A stretch of 64,000 bases of DNA from Thalassomonas actiniarum (lineage in GTDB: Bacteria; Pseudomonadota; Gammaproteobacteria; Enterobacterales; Alteromonadaceae), in assembly GCF_000948975.2 (NCBI RefSeq), contig NZ_CP059735.1, positions 4,772,603 through 4,836,602 of the forward strand. The letters are read 5' to 3'. Made by a program: the position numbers and the translations under genes. The notes below the pieces were generated by a model. The model worked only from the letters and a program-made list of their open reading frames with translations. It did no database searches and was not told the DNA's origin. Below are positions 9,924 to 19,431 of the stretch, piece by piece; the first letter of the stretch is position 1, and each line of letters opens with the position of its first letter.

Positions 9924-10514
9924 TTGGAAACTAATATTCAATTAGTTGTGGGCCTGGGTAATCCAGGCCCCGAATATACCAAAACCCGCCATAACGCTGG
10001 TGTCTGGTTCGTTGAAGAACTGAGCAAGCGTTACAATATTTCTCTCCGCCCGGAAAAAAAATACTTCGGACTCTATGGTAAAGGCCAAATCGGCGATACC
10101 TTAGTGCACCTGCTGATCCCCACGACCTTTATGAACCGTAGCGGTCAGGCAGTCGCGCCCCTTGCCAATTTTTTCCGTATCCCGGTAGAGAATATGCTCG
10201 TGGCCCATGATGAACTCGACATGGACCCGGGAATTTGCAAAATAAAAAAAGGCGGCGGTCACGGCGGACATAACGGTCTGCGTGATATCATCAGCCGTAT
10301 GGCAAACAACAAAGAATTTTATCGGTTGCGCATCGGCATAGGTCATCCCGGCCATCGCGATCGGGTAACCGGACATGTATTGGGTAAAGCGCCCGCCAGT
10401 GAACAGGCCCTAATAGAACAGGCAATCGATGAAGCCGGCCGTTGTTTCGAAATCTGGCAAAAAGACGATCTTAAGAAAGCGCAAAATCGTCTGCACTCTT
10501 TTAAAGCGCAATAA
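9924..10514 (+). CDS. pth: peptidyl-tRNA hydrolase
   Basis: Pth recycles peptidyl-tRNAs dropped by the ribosome by hydrolysing the ester bond. It has the [17 protein letters not shown] signature with catalytic histidine H23 (H20 in E. coli), the asparagine in [10 protein letters not shown], and the catalytic aspartate in [10 protein letters not shown]. The [14 protein letters not shown] loop is also present. No ATG exists near the N-terminus; the start is a TTG at 9924 giving 196 residues (E. coli 194). Only a weak GAG lies upstream, so translation may be coupled to rplY, whose stop is 19 bp away. Confidence 0.95.
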   Translation: METNIQLVVGLGNPGPEYTKTRHNAGVWFVEELSKRYNISLRPEKKYFGLYGKGQIGDTLVHLLIPTTFMNRSGQAVAPLANFFRIPVENMLVAHDELDMDPGICKIKKGGGHGGHNGLRDIISRMANNKEFYRLRIGIGHPGHRDRVTGHVLGKAPASEQALIEQAIDEAGRCFEIWQKDDLKKAQNRLHSFKAQ

Positions 10515-10584
10515 CTCCGACACAGAACTTCAGATCAACATTCGCGCTCTGATTAACAAGCGCTGAAAACTATAGGTAAACATC

Positions 10585-11676
10585 ATGGGATTTAAATGTG
10601 GTATTGTTGGCTTACCCAACGTAGGTAAATCAACCCTGTTCAACGCACTCACCAAAGCGGGTATTGAAGCCGCAAACTTTCCATTCTGTACCATTGAACC
10701 TAACACAGGTGTGGTGCCGGTTCCGGATCCGCGTCTGGACAAGTTAGCAAAAATAGTTAACCCCGAGCGTGTTATCCCTACTACCATGGAATTTGTTGAT
10801 ATCGCAGGTCTGGTTGCCGGCGCCTCCAAAGGTGAAGGTTTAGGCAACAAGTTCCTGGCCAACATCCGTGAAACCGACGCTATCGGTCACGTGGTACGCT
10901 GTTTTGAAAATGAAAATATCGTGCATGTTGCCGGCAATGTAAATCCGGGTGAAGATATCGATGTTATCAACACCGAATTAGCCCTGGCCGATATGGACAC
11001 CGCTGAGCGCGCCATCGTCCGTCAGGCCAAACGCGCCAAAGGCGGCGACAAAGACGCTAAATTCGAACTGCCGGTACTGGAAAAAATCCTTAAGCATGTT
11101 GAAGAAGGCCACATGGTACGTTCTTTAGAGTTATCTAAAGAAGAAAAAGCCGCGGTTAAGTACCTTAACTTCTTAACCATCAAGCCGACCATGTATATTG
11201 CCAATGTCAATGACGACGGTTTTGAAAACAACCCTTATTTAGATCAGGTGCGTGCCATCGCCGAAGAAGAAGGCGCCGTGGTAGTGCCGGTTTGCGCAGA
11301 AATTGAAAGTGAAATTGCCGAACTTGACGACGAAGAGCGCGACGAGTTTATGGCAGACATGGGCATTGAAGAGCCGGGCCTGAACCGGGTGATCAATTCC
11401 GGTTACTCCCTGCTGCACCTGCAAACCTACTTCACCGCCGGCGTAAAAGAAGTACGTGCCTGGACGGTAAAAGTCAACGCTACCGCGCCACAGGCTGCCG
11501 GGGTAATTCATACCGACTTTGAAAAAGGTTTTATCCGCGCCGAAGTGATTTCTTACGACGACTTTATCGAGTTTAACGGTGAAGCCGGTGCCAAAGAAGC
11601 CGGTAAATGGCGTCTTGAAGGTAAAGAATACCCGGTTAAAGACGGCGATGTGGTGCACTTCCGCTTTAATGTCTAA
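10585..11676 (+). CDS. ychF: YchF/OLA1-type redox-regulated ATPase
   Basis: YchF is an Obg-family P-loop NTPase that prefers ATP and binds ribosomes. The P-loop [14 protein letters not shown] is at residues 8-21, the G2-region [10 protein letters not shown] and the G3 [17 protein letters not shown] follow. The usual G4 NKxD is replaced by NVND ([12 protein letters not shown]), the family's hallmark for loss of guanine specificity. A C-terminal TGS domain ([17 protein letters not shown] to DVVHFRFNV) completes 363 residues. It sits 70 bp after pth, as in E. coli. Confidence 0.97.
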   Translation: MGFKCGIVGLPNVGKSTLFNALTKAGIEAANFPFCTIEPNTGVVPVPDPRLDKLAKIVNPERVIPTTMEFVDIAGLVAGASKGEGLGNKFLANIRETDAIGHVVRCFENENIVHVAGNVNPGEDIDVINTELALADMDTAERAIVRQAKRAKGGDKDAKFELPVLEKILKHVEEGHMVRSLELSKEEKAAVKYLNFLTIKPTMYIANVNDDGFENNPYLDQVRAIAEEEGAVVVPVCAEIESEIAELDDEERDEFMADMGIEEPGLNRVINSGYSLLHLQTYFTAGVKEVRAWTVKVNATAPQAAGVIHTDFEKGFIRAEVISYDDFIEFNGEAGAKEAGKWRLEGKEYPVKDGDVVHFRFNV

Positions 11677-11990
11677 TTAATGACCTTAATATTCAGGGCA
11701 CATGCCGTGCCCTGGAACTTCTCCCCCGCCACTTTCTCCCGTCAGCTTTATTTAATCAATATCCGAAATAATTCCTGAAAATTTCCACCTTAACAAACAC
11801 GCTTATTTTTCAGCACCTTACACCAATAAATAACATTTTCTTACTAAAAAACCACACAAAATTACAACAAAAACAGTGCAAAGATTAAACGCTTGGTTTC
11901 AAAGTAAAAAATCTGCTGCACGACCAGTAAAATTCTGTGTTAGACTCAAATGGCATCAATGCAAAAACTTACTAAAACTATGGTGAACAA
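11677..11990 (+). other. ychF downstream region with hairpin; AT-rich leader of the DUF3718 gene
   Basis: CAGGGCAC (11694-11701) and GTGCCCTG (11707-11714) form a perfect 8-bp stem with a 5-nt loop 18 bp after ychF, without a clear T-tract; it probably ends the pth-ychF transcript. The remaining AT-rich 270 bp shows no convincing gene. It should hold the promoter for the next gene, but I cannot fix its boxes. Confidence 0.5.
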
Positions 11991-12341
11991 ATGAAGAATA
12001 TTTTATTAGTGACGAGCCTATTAGCCGCATCAGTTTCTTTCGCCCCGCAAGCCAGTGCGGAAGATAGCTTTTCATTACGTGTGTGTGAGTATGTCTCTGT
12101 TAATGATAAAAGGCGTTTAAGATCTTTCCTTAAAGATCGCAAACTTAAAATTCGTTCCATATTTGACGGACTAAAATGTAACGGCCAAAACCTTTTGGAA
12201 TTTGCAGCCTCATCCAATGCACTCGACACCGGGGAATTAATTATCAATAAATTACCCGTTAAAGTAGTAGCCGCCAACCTGGAAGCCATTAAAAAGCATT
12301 CCGCTCACCTTGGTGGTGTAGCAGAAAAACGCGTTAACTAG
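11991..12341 (+). CDS. DUF3718 family secreted small protein
   Basis: 116 residues with a type I signal peptide (MKNILLVTSLLAASVSFAPQASA, cleavage near residue 23). The mature domain has VCEYVSVNDKRRLRSFLKD, FDGLKCNGQNLLEFAASSNA and TGELIINKLP. The two cysteines (VCEYV, LKCNG) probably form a periplasmic disulphide. This pattern is the DUF3718 family common in Shewanella/Colwellia-type bacteria; its function is unknown. It stands alone between ychF and the tRNA array. Confidence 0.85.
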   Translation: MKNILLVTSLLAASVSFAPQASAEDSFSLRVCEYVSVNDKRRLRSFLKDRKLKIRSIFDGLKCNGQNLLEFAASSNALDTGELIINKLPVKVVAANLEAIKKHSAHLGGVAEKRVN

Positions 12342-12518
12342 TTTAGTTTTACTTTTCGGGTGGCAAGCGGCAATAAACTCAACGCCAGGCTGCCACCCAG
12401 TTAAACCTCATCCCTGTGTATAAAACCGATCAAAAACCTCAGTTTTGCCTAGTTCTGCAGCAAATCGAACAGAGTTTCACCGAACAAATAAAAAGTGAGA
12501 TTATTTCTAAAAAAACGG

Positions 12519-12547
12519 TTGACGTAGGTCAGTGAGATTTGCATAAT
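12519..12547 (+). promoter_or_regulatory. sigma-70 promoter of the tRNA array
   Basis: TTGACG (12519-12524) and CATAAT (12542-12547) are separated by exactly 17 bp and followed by a GC-rich stretch (ACGCGCC) where the start-site discriminator should lie. This is the form expected of stable-RNA promoters under stringent control. Confidence 0.85.
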
Positions 12548-12579
12548 ACGCGCCACTTGCTGAGAGGCAAGGTTGGAAA

Positions 12580-12656
12580 GGCTACATAGCTCAGCTGGTT
12601 AGAGCACATCACTCATAATGATGGGGTCCCAGGTTCAAATCCCGGTGTAGCCACCA
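12580..12656 (+). tRNA. tRNA-Met (CAT), elongator
   Basis: 77 nt including encoded CCA. The acceptor stem GGCTACA/TGTAGCC is intact. The anticodon stem CATCA/TGATG encloses loop CTCATAA with CAT at 12613-12615. The sequence closely follows the E. coli elongator metT/metU genes, not the initiator. It is first in the array. Confidence 0.97.
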
Positions 12657-12683
12657 TTCTTTCTCAGTAAAAACATATAGTAC

Positions 12684-12768
<85 letters not shown>

Positions 12769-12809
12769 TTACTATATGGCAACTCAGGTTGCAACCTTAA
12801 TTACATTGT

Positions 12810-12884
12810 TGGGGTATAGCCAAGCGGTAAGGCAGCGGGTTTTGATCCCGTCATTCCAAGGTTCAAATCCTTGTACCCCAGCCA
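12810..12884 (+). tRNA. tRNA-Gln (TTG)
   Basis: 75 nt with encoded CCA, acceptor TGGGGTA/TACCCCA and anticodon TTG at 12842-12844 in loop TTTTGAT. It corresponds to E. coli glnU/glnW. Confidence 0.97.
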
Positions 12885-12957
12885 CTTTCTACTTTTTTCA
12901 TAGAAAGTACAATGTAATAACTACCAGATTATTTCATGTTGATGAATTAATCGAAAT

Positions 12958-13042
<85 letters not shown>

Positions 13043-13076
13043 TTTATCAAGCTATTGCTGATAAATGACATGCTGT

Positions 13077-13151
13077 TGGGGTATAGCCAAGCGGTAAGGC
13101 AGCGGGTTTTGATCCCGTCATTCCAAGGTTCAAATCCTTGTACCCCAGCCA
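13077..13151 (+). tRNA. tRNA-Gln (TTG), second copy
   Basis: 75 nt, identical to the Gln gene at 12810 by inspection, with encoded CCA and anticodon TTG. A terminator follows 29 bp later. Confidence 0.97.
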
Positions 13152-13180
13152 CTTTCTCAAACTGATATGGCTTGAGAATG

Positions 13181-13207
13181 AATCGACTAACTCGGTCGAT
13201 TTTTTTT
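13181..13207 (+). terminator. rho-independent terminator inside the tRNA array
   Basis: AATCGAC (13181-13187) pairs perfectly with GTCGATT (13195-13201) across a 7-nt loop and is followed by a run of T. It separates Met-Leu-Gln-Leu-Gln from the downstream Met-Leu-Gln-Gln block, so the array is at least two transcription units or has attenuated read-through. Confidence 0.85.
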
Positions 13208-13248
13208 GTCCAAATCCTTGATGGCGTTTTTATCAGGGTACTTGTAAA

Positions 13249-13325
13249 GGCTACATAGCTCAGCTGGTTAGAGCACATCACTCATAATGATGGGGTCCCA
13301 GGTTCAAATCCCGGTGTAGCCACCA
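13249..13325 (+). tRNA. tRNA-Met (CAT), second copy
   Basis: 77 nt, identical to the gene at 12580 by inspection. It is the first gene after the internal terminator, so a promoter must lie in the 40 bp before it or read-through must occur. Confidence 0.97.
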
Positions 13326-13359
13326 TTACTCTTGGCATTTATGCATAAGTTGTTGCAAT

Positions 13360-13444
<85 letters not shown>

Positions 13445-13494
13445 TTTCAACCACAAGCATATGGCATAAAGCAAGAGCGCAAGTTTTACATTAT

Positions 13495-13569
13495 TGGGGT
13501 ATAGCCAAGCGGTAAGGCAGCGGGTTTTGATCCCGTCATTCCAAGGTTCAAATCCTTGTACCCCAGCCA
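13495..13569 (+). tRNA. tRNA-Gln (TTG), third copy
   Basis: 75 nt with encoded CCA and anticodon TTG; identical to the other Gln copies by inspection. Confidence 0.97.
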
Positions 13570-13624
13570 CTTTCCTCAGCGGATGAAAGTAAAATGTAAA
13601 AGACAAATAAGAAGATACCACAGT

Positions 13625-13699
13625 TGGGGTATAGCCAAGCGGTAAGGCAGCGGGTTTTGATCCCGTCATTCCAAGGTTCAAATCCTTGTACCCCAGCCA
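13625..13699 (+). tRNA. tRNA-Gln (TTG), fourth copy
   Basis: 75 nt with encoded CCA and anticodon TTG; last gene of the array, 50 bp before the final terminator. Confidence 0.97.
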
Positions 13700-13748
13700 C
13701 TTCTTTTCTTGAAAACTTCCCTTAAAGCAAAAAAGAAAATAAACCGAT

Positions 13749-13771
13749 ATCGACTCAGCGTCGATTTTTTT
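13749..13771 (+). terminator. rho-independent terminator of the tRNA array
   Basis: ATCGAC (13749-13754) and GTCGAT (13760-13765) form a perfect stem with a 5-nt loop followed by T6. Its stem sequence resembles the internal terminator at 13181. Confidence 0.9.
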
Positions 13772-13873
13772 GTTTATAGCCCTTAATAACCACTTTTATA
13801 TCGGCAATCCGTTGCCAGATACTGATTAATCTTTTGCCTTGTACCTTAAGCCCAGCTAGCACTAACCAGGCTG

Positions 13874-15040
13874 TTAAAGCCCGCAAGCATATGCCAGCGC
13901 CTTATTTTTAAGCACAGGCGCCCTGTTGGCAATAAAGAGCCCGGCATTGCGTAATCCCTTCATCAACAGAGAAGGATGGCTAAAAGAAGCGTACAGGGCA
14001 TCCATGGCCGACATCATCAGCAGGTTGTCATGACGTCTGAGCTTTTCATAACGCGCCAGCACCGCCGGGTCATGCCAGCATTCACCATTGCCTATGGCTT
14101 CGGCGATCACCTTTTGCAGCGCTTTGACATCTTTAAATCCCAGGTTTACCCCCTGTCCCGCCATAGGATTAATACTGTGGGCGGCATCCCCCATTAACAC
14201 CACCCTTTGCTTCTGGTATTGGTTGGCATGGCGACGGGTTAAATCAAACGAAGCACGGTCAAGCACCTCAACCTGCCCCAAACGTTTTGGAAAGCTGGCC
14301 ATCACCGCCTGCTCCAGCTGCTTCAGGCTCAGGGTTTTTAAACGTTTTATTTCATCCCTGTGGTGATACCACACCAGGGAGGCATGCTGGCCCGGCATCG
14401 GCAGCATAGCCACAGGCCCGGTTGGGAAGAACTGCTGCCAGGTAATGTCCTGCTGCTCCAGCCCGGTGTTGACATTGATCAGCATTGCCGACTGCTGATA
14501 ATCCCAGCCGGTGGTGCCTATGCCTGCCAGCTGGCGCACCCGGGAGTTGGCGCCATCGGCAGCGATCAGCAGTTTAGCCTTCACCGTTTCCTGGCTCAGC
14601 TCAATATCAACACCCTGTTCATATTGAACAAAACTGGTCAGCGAATCGGGACAATATAGGCAAATGTTGTCATGATTCTTGACCTGATCTAATAACGCCA
14701 GCTGGATCAAGCGGTTTTCAATGATGGCCCCCAGGTGGGACTGGCCAATATCGTCGCTGTTAAATTCGGCATAGGAAAGCTCCTGCTCCCACACCCCCAA
14801 ACGTTTATAAGGGCATAAACGCCACTGGCTGATTTGCTGCCAGGCCCCCACCTGCTCCAGTAAATATTGGGAAGATAATGAAATTGCCGACACCCTAAGG
14901 TCAAAGGGCTGTCCGGGCTCAAAAGCCTGGGGAAGTGCCCGCTCGACCACAGCCACTTTTAATCCCAGCTCAGCTAATGACAGGGCCGAAGCCGCCCCTA
15001 CCATGCCGCCACCCACTATTACGCAATCATAACTCTTCAT
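13874..15040 (-). CDS. ubiF: ubiquinone-biosynthesis FAD monooxygenase UbiF
   Basis: A UbiH/UbiF/COQ6-family flavoprotein hydroxylase. It has the FAD-binding VIVGGGMVGAASALSLAE at the N-terminus, the AKLLIAADGANSRVRQLAGI motif mid-protein and the second FAD motif VVLMGDAAHSINPMAGQGVNLGF. UbiF hydroxylates C6 of the benzoquinol ring in ubiquinone synthesis. I prefer UbiF to UbiH/UbiI because the C-terminus (MDALYASFSHPSLLMKGLRN) resembles E. coli UbiF and because ubiF also abuts the Met/Leu/Gln tRNA array in E. coli. The start is the ATG at 15040 (388 residues); an upstream in-frame TTG at 15049 is less likely. Confidence 0.9.
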   Translation of the reverse strand: MKSYDCVIVGGGMVGAASALSLAELGLKVAVVERALPQAFEPGQPFDLRVSAISLSSQYLLEQVGAWQQISQWRLCPYKRLGVWEQELSYAEFNSDDIGQSHLGAIIENRLIQLALLDQVKNHDNICLYCPDSLTSFVQYEQGVDIELSQETVKAKLLIAADGANSRVRQLAGIGTTGWDYQQSAMLINVNTGLEQQDITWQQFFPTGPVAMLPMPGQHASLVWYHHRDEIKRLKTLSLKQLEQAVMASFPKRLGQVEVLDRASFDLTRRHANQYQKQRVVLMGDAAHSINPMAGQGVNLGFKDVKALQKVIAEAIGNGECWHDPAVLARYEKLRRHDNLLMMSAMDALYASFSHPSLLMKGLRNAGLFIANRAPVLKNKALAYACGL

Positions 15041-15262
15041 AAGAACCAATTATCTCTGATATTCAAACCATTATATCCCGGGCAGATAACCGCCACAGGA
15101 TATGCATTAGGGCTATTTTAACCAACCGCAGCGGCTAATTCGATGTTTATATAACACTTTATGCCCCTGGTTCATTCACTTACCAGAACAAACGGCGCTG
15201 AAATAAAGCTGAGATAAGCACATTAATAAAAAGCCGTTAACAACAGGCAATGCTGCACGGCT

Positions 15263-15991
15263 CTACCATGGGTTAATATTGCTTTTTTGCGCCTCAATAT
15301 CATCACCCAGTAAATTGGGCCAGATGTTAATACCGGCTCTTTGCTCAATGGCAGAGGTGGAAGTGACAAAGCGAGACGGCTCGGCATTAACGGCTTTGTT
15401 TTCAAACTCAAAAGCCCACATTTCCAGCCGCCCTGATTTCCACTCCACCAGCACACATTTGAAGAAATGTGTGGGAATAGGAATTTTGATACCGTTATTG
15501 TCTGCCTGACCGATAAATTCGGTCTGAAATTCAAAATCAAACACAGGCCCGGCCATAACATAGGTTTCATGAATATCCGGCGACTCATTTTTACTCCGGA
15601 TCTCCCCTTCCAGCACTTTCCAGACCCCCCGGTTAAACTGCGGCGCCTGAGGCGACATATTGGAAAGTAAATAGGTTTCCGAGTTTTGCAAAGCACTTTG
15701 ATCCTGGTTGGCGCTGGCAACTAAATGCCCCCGGTCAAACCCCGACCTCCGGTAATCGGACAGATCTCCCCGAAAACGCTGAGGTAGCCTAAAGTCCGGG
15801 CGAAAGTTATTTTGCCGGGTCACATCATCATCAACATCATTAATATGTTTACCCGGCTCAACAATTTCCAGCGTCCATTTAGCTTGCCTGAAGTAATATG
15901 AATAACCGACGGTATAAAACCGGTTGAAGAGAATTTGATCTGCCGCGGGACAGCCGTAGCGAAGTTCGGGTTTTGGTATATCAAGCGCCAT
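15263..15991 (-). CDS. DNA/RNA non-specific endonuclease (NucA/NUC1, beta-beta-alpha-metal)
   Basis: 242 residues. The nuclease signature is DRGHLVASANQ near residues 86-96 (catalytic His in DRGH), followed by NMSPQAPQFNRGVWKVLE with the metal-binding Asn. That is the Serratia nuclease/EndoG family, which cleaves DNA and RNA with one divalent metal. The N-terminus (MALDIPKPELRYGCPAAD) has no signal peptide, unlike secreted relatives, so it acts inside the cell or leaves by another route such as a contact-dependent system. It lies beside the RHS toxin island, but no dedicated immunity gene is visible next to it. Confidence 0.85.
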   Translation of the reverse strand: MALDIPKPELRYGCPAADQILFNRFYTVGYSYYFRQAKWTLEIVEPGKHINDVDDDVTRQNNFRPDFRLPQRFRGDLSDYRRSGFDRGHLVASANQDQSALQNSETYLLSNMSPQAPQFNRGVWKVLEGEIRSKNESPDIHETYVMAGPVFDFEFQTEFIGQADNNGIKIPIPTHFFKCVLVEWKSGRLEMWAFEFENKAVNAEPSRFVTSTSAIEQRAGINIWPNLLGDDIEAQKSNINPW

Positions 15992-16527
15992 TATCTAGCT
16001 TCCATTTTATCGTGTTAAATTTCAGCACAATCAAACTGCGTTATGCATCCCTGTTAAAGCTTAGGTTACTCTTTTGCAGGCAAACATCAAATTGCTATTA
16101 AAAGCATGTTTATCTCAACAGAAAATACGACTAACCGACTTTAACGTCTAAATTATCCAGCTAAAAGGCAATTTTCCCTTAGAAACAGCACCACAACCTT
16201 TTCTCAACCTTTCACAACTTTTTCACATTAAAAACAAAAACCGATATAAAACAAGCAATTATAAAGAAAAATAAACAACGGCAAAATCACAACATTTTCC
16301 CAACTTGTTCATGCTCAAAACGCCTGCTACCTTGAGCGCCCCATTCATTTTGACATCATTTTACAAGGTGTAATCACATGTAATTAACATTACATTTTCA
16401 TTAATGTTAGGCTTCCCGCCATAAAACTATAGATTCAAGCTGTTAGGGACAATGGCAGTTTATACTCGTTGAGTATGCAGTAAATGCACGTTATCCCTGA
16501 TGTTACTTTTTTATTTCTAGGATAACT
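15992..16527 (+). promoter_or_regulatory. 535-bp regulatory region upstream of the RHS locus
   Basis: AT-rich and without a gene. It holds a pair of 17-bp direct repeats (separate entry) and a TTGACA at 16350-16355 with no good -10 at normal spacing. Inverted repeats are TAACATTA/TAATGTTA around 16385-16411 and ATACTC/GAGTAT (16462-16467 and 16471-16476). A TCCCTGATGTTACTTTTTT segment just before the coding region could be a leader hairpin arm with a T-tract. The layout resembles the region upstream of 31869. Confidence 0.55.
16192..16304 (+). promoter_or_regulatory. paired direct-repeat operator-like motif, copy 1
   Basis: CACAACCTTTTCTCAAC at 16192 and CACAACATTTTCCCAAC at 16288 are nearly identical and start 96 bp apart. 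The first is followed by a TTTCACAACT-TTTCACA extension, the second by TTGTT. The same pair with 95-bp spacing occurs at 31326-31437 upstream of the CadC-like regulator. I read these as regulator-binding sites; the protein is unknown. Confidence 0.6.
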
Positions 16528-19431
16528 ATGCGTCAACTCTTTAGAAAAATGTTGCCCTGTTGTCTGTGTTTTCTGCCCACGGCTTTAGCCGCACAGGAAC
16601 CGTTCAACTGGCAAGCACAAGACTATCAACCCCACCATGTCGATATTAACGGCGACGGCCTTCGGGATTTACTGCTGCAACCGTTAGCTGAAAACCAGCC
16701 GGGGCTTTTTTTCCCGGGAACAAAAAACTCAGGATTAAGTGACGAGCCAGCACCGATCCCGGCCCGCTTACCCGCATTAATCAACCAGCAGTCCTGGTTT
16801 GTTGGACAGACACAATTTGTCCCGGCAGATTTTAACGGCGATGGCCATGACGATGTTTTACTGGTATTGCCCCAAGCGCAGCAAATATGGGTGTACTCAG
16901 GCACAGACCAGGGCATAGACTTCTCCCTTGAACCGTCACTGCGTTATAGCGCAACCGAACTTCCCTGGCTGGCAAAAGAGCAGGATTTTGACTTTTATCC
17001 CGGCGACTTTAACGGTGACGGCAAGCAGGATTTATTGGCCTTGTCGCAGGATAAACACCAGCATTACCTGATGCACAGTGATGACAGCGGCCAGCTCGTT
17101 ATCGCCCAGGAAATCGACAAAAACGTCAAATGGGGGAAAAAACGCAGTGAAAAGCTCATCATCCGCGATTTCAATCAGGACGGCAGAGATGATGTCTTTG
17201 CCCTGGCGAAAAAAAAGCACCAATCCCATTATCTGGTGTTGGCCAATGGGGCCGGGCACTTACAGCAAAGCCGTAAAATCAGTGACAAATTGCAGGGAAA
17301 AGACTGGAACAGCAATGACTTTAATGTCTGGGTTGGCAATGCCAATCATGACAATACCTTAGATATTATCCGCTTAAACAATATGCCCGGCGGCATAGAC
17401 GAAAAAGGGGAGATACATTTATCTGCCGCAAATGAAGATACGGATGATATCGATAATATCTGTGATCAAATGTATTTTTCCGCCGAAGGGGGAACTGGCA
17501 CAACCTGTGCGCCCTGGCAAGGGAGTGAAGCAGAAAAAGACGGCGTCCATGCAAAGGTCGAAGCCACGCCCGGCTTGCAGAGACTTACCGAGCCCGAACT
17601 GCCCTGCGGGATAGCTCCGGACCAGGGGCATTGCACCCCTCCGCCAACCCCCACCTCGGCACCTGTTGTCAACGGTACCTATTGGCCTATTGGCAGCAGA
17701 ATCACCGTTACTTTTCCTTCTTTACGCAGCGGCCAGTATTACCAGGTATATGTCAGTAATGATAACCGCAGTTACGACTTTGCCGGCGCCCTTTACTCCG
17801 GGCGGACAAAAGCAATTACCCTAAGAAGCACACACGGCTATCAATATATAAAATATGATGCCTGTTTTGAAGCGGATATTTGCAGCGGTTTAAGCCCTTG
17901 GCAAAAGGTACATGCCTATGACTCCCCTTATCGAGCCAGCCCTTCGGCTTCGCCGACAACTATTGCCAGGGGAAATAGCGCAACCATTTCCTGGCCAACC
18001 ACAAGCCGTATTATCTGGACGGGGGGTTATTATGAGCGAAAATATAAAACCCCCACAGGCGCTGTGATTTCGCAATCCACCATGAACCACGTCAGCGGCA
18101 GCAGCACCACCAGAGCAACCACCCCGTCACTGACGACGGCGGGCACTTACACTTTTTATGTCCGCGCCTGTAATCCGCAATTGCCTTGCGGCGACTGGGG
18201 CACGACAACGGTTACCGTCGAGAATAAAAAGCCGGTGGTCAGCCCGTCAAGCCCCTCGAATAACGCCAGTTACCCGTCCAATCAAAGTATCAGCGCCTCC
18301 GCCAGTGCCAGCGACAGCGACGGCAGCGTGACCCAGGTGGAATTTAAACTCGACTCCGGCAGCTGGCAGGTTGACAGCAGCAGCCCGTACAGTAAAAATT
18401 TCGGCAGGCTTAGCGTCGGCAGCCATACCATTTATTACCGCGCCAAAGATAATGACGGCGGCTATAGTACCAGTCCCTATCCGAGCAGGACTTTTACGAT
18501 ACAAAACATTAAACCGGTTGTCAGTCCGTTAACGCCCTCGGATAACGCCAGCTACCTCAGCACGCAAAGCATCAGTGCCAGCGCCAGTGCAAGCGACAGC
18601 GACGGTAGCATCGCCCAGGTGGAATTTAAACTCGACTCCGGCAGCTGGCAGGCCGACAGCAGCAGTCCTTACAGCAAAAACTTCGGTCCCCTCAGTGCTG
18701 GCAGCCATACCATCGCCTATCGTGCTAAGGATAACCTTGGCGGTTACTCTACAACGGCGTACCGTAATATTACCGTAACAGCTAACCAAAAGCCGACCGT
18801 CAGGGCGCTAAGTCCCTCAAATAATGCCAGTTACCTGACCAGCCAAAATGTCATTGCTACTGCCAGTGCCAGCGACAGCGACGGCAGCATAGCCCAGGTA
18901 GAATTTAAGCTTAATGCCGGCAGCTGGCAGGTCGACAACAGCAGTCCTTACAGTCGAAATTTTGGTACTTTATCTGCCGGTAACCACACCATTTATTATC
19001 GCACCCAAGACAATGACGGGACGTATTCATCCACCGACGACATCAATATCACCGTCAGCGCACCAACTAACAAGCTTCCGGTTATTGGCGGCACACCTGC
19101 CAATACCGCAACGCCGGGGGAAGCTTACCAGTTCACACCAACGGCAAGCGATGGCGATAACGACAACTTAACTTTCAGCATTGGCAACCAACCGGCCTGG
19201 TTAAGCTTTACTGCCTCAACCGGCACATTAAGCGGCACACCGACGGACGGCAATATCGGTACTTTCAGCAATATCAGTATTTCCGTCAGTGACGGCAAGT
19301 CCAGGGCCTATTTGCCCCCCTTTAGTATTGACGTGAAAGCGGCAAAAGCATCCCCCGCCGTTATTTTCATCCACACCGACAACTTAGGCTCCCCCGTCGC
19401 CGAAACCGATGAACAGGGGAATGTACTGTGA
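16528..19431 (+). CDS. secreted FG-GAP/VCBS and Ig-like repeat protein preceding the RHS gene
   Basis: 967 residues with a signal peptide (MRQLFRKMLPCCLCFLPTALAA). Residues about 30-240 contain four DxNxDGxxD calcium-binding FG-GAP/VCBS-type blades (DINGDGLRD, DFNGDGHDD, DFNGDGKQD, DFNQDGRDD). Three near-identical Ig-like repeats of about 95 residues begin near 565, 660 and 752 (each with ASASDSDGS..QVEFKL). A cadherin-like Put_Ig domain starts near 847. The protein ends IFIHTDNLGSPVAETDEQGNVL, which is the opening of an RHS core motif cut off by the stop codon. The TGA overlaps the next ATG (TGATG), so translation is coupled to the RHS protein. A surface or secretion-partner role is inferred. 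Confidence 0.75.
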   Translation: MRQLFRKMLPCCLCFLPTALAAQEPFNWQAQDYQPHHVDINGDGLRDLLLQPLAENQPGLFFPGTKNSGLSDEPAPIPARLPALINQQSWFVGQTQFVPADFNGDGHDDVLLVLPQAQQIWVYSGTDQGIDFSLEPSLRYSATELPWLAKEQDFDFYPGDFNGDGKQDLLALSQDKHQHYLMHSDDSGQLVIAQEIDKNVKWGKKRSEKLIIRDFNQDGRDDVFALAKKKHQSHYLVLANGAGHLQQSRKISDKLQGKDWNSNDFNVWVGNANHDNTLDIIRLNNMPGGIDEKGEIHLSAANEDTDDIDNICDQMYFSAEGGTGTTCAPWQGSEAEKDGVHAKVEATPGLQRLTEPELPCGIAPDQGHCTPPPTPTSAPVVNGTYWPIGSRITVTFPSLRSGQYYQVYVSNDNRSYDFAGALYSGRTKAITLRSTHGYQYIKYDACFEADICSGLSPWQKVHAYDSPYRASPSASPTTIARGNSATISWPTTSRIIWTGGYYERKYKTPTGAVISQSTMNHVSGSSTTRATTPSLTTAGTYTFYVRACNPQLPCGDWGTTTVTVENKKPVVSPSSPSNNASYPSNQSISASASASDSDGSVTQVEFKLDSGSWQVDSSSPYSKNFGRLSVGSHTIYYRAKDNDGGYSTSPYPSRTFTIQNIKPVVSPLTPSDNASYLSTQSISASASASDSDGSIAQVEFKLDSGSWQADSSSPYSKNFGPLSAGSHTIAYRAKDNLGGYSTTAYRNITVTANQKPTVRALSPSNNASYLTSQNVIATASASDSDGSIAQVEFKLNAGSWQVDNSSPYSRNFGTLSAGNHTIYYRTQDNDGTYSSTDDINITVSAPTNKLPVIGGTPANTATPGEAYQFTPTASDGDNDNLTFSIGNQPAWLSFTASTGTLSGTPTDGNIGTFSNISISVSDGKSRAYLPPFSIDVKAAKASPAVIFIHTDNLGSPVAETDEQGNVL

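Noticed and set aside
16350-16374. TTGACA as -35 box of the RHS promoter
   Set aside because: The TGTAAT candidates lie 13 and 23 bp away, neither at a workable spacing, so I did not call a promoter.
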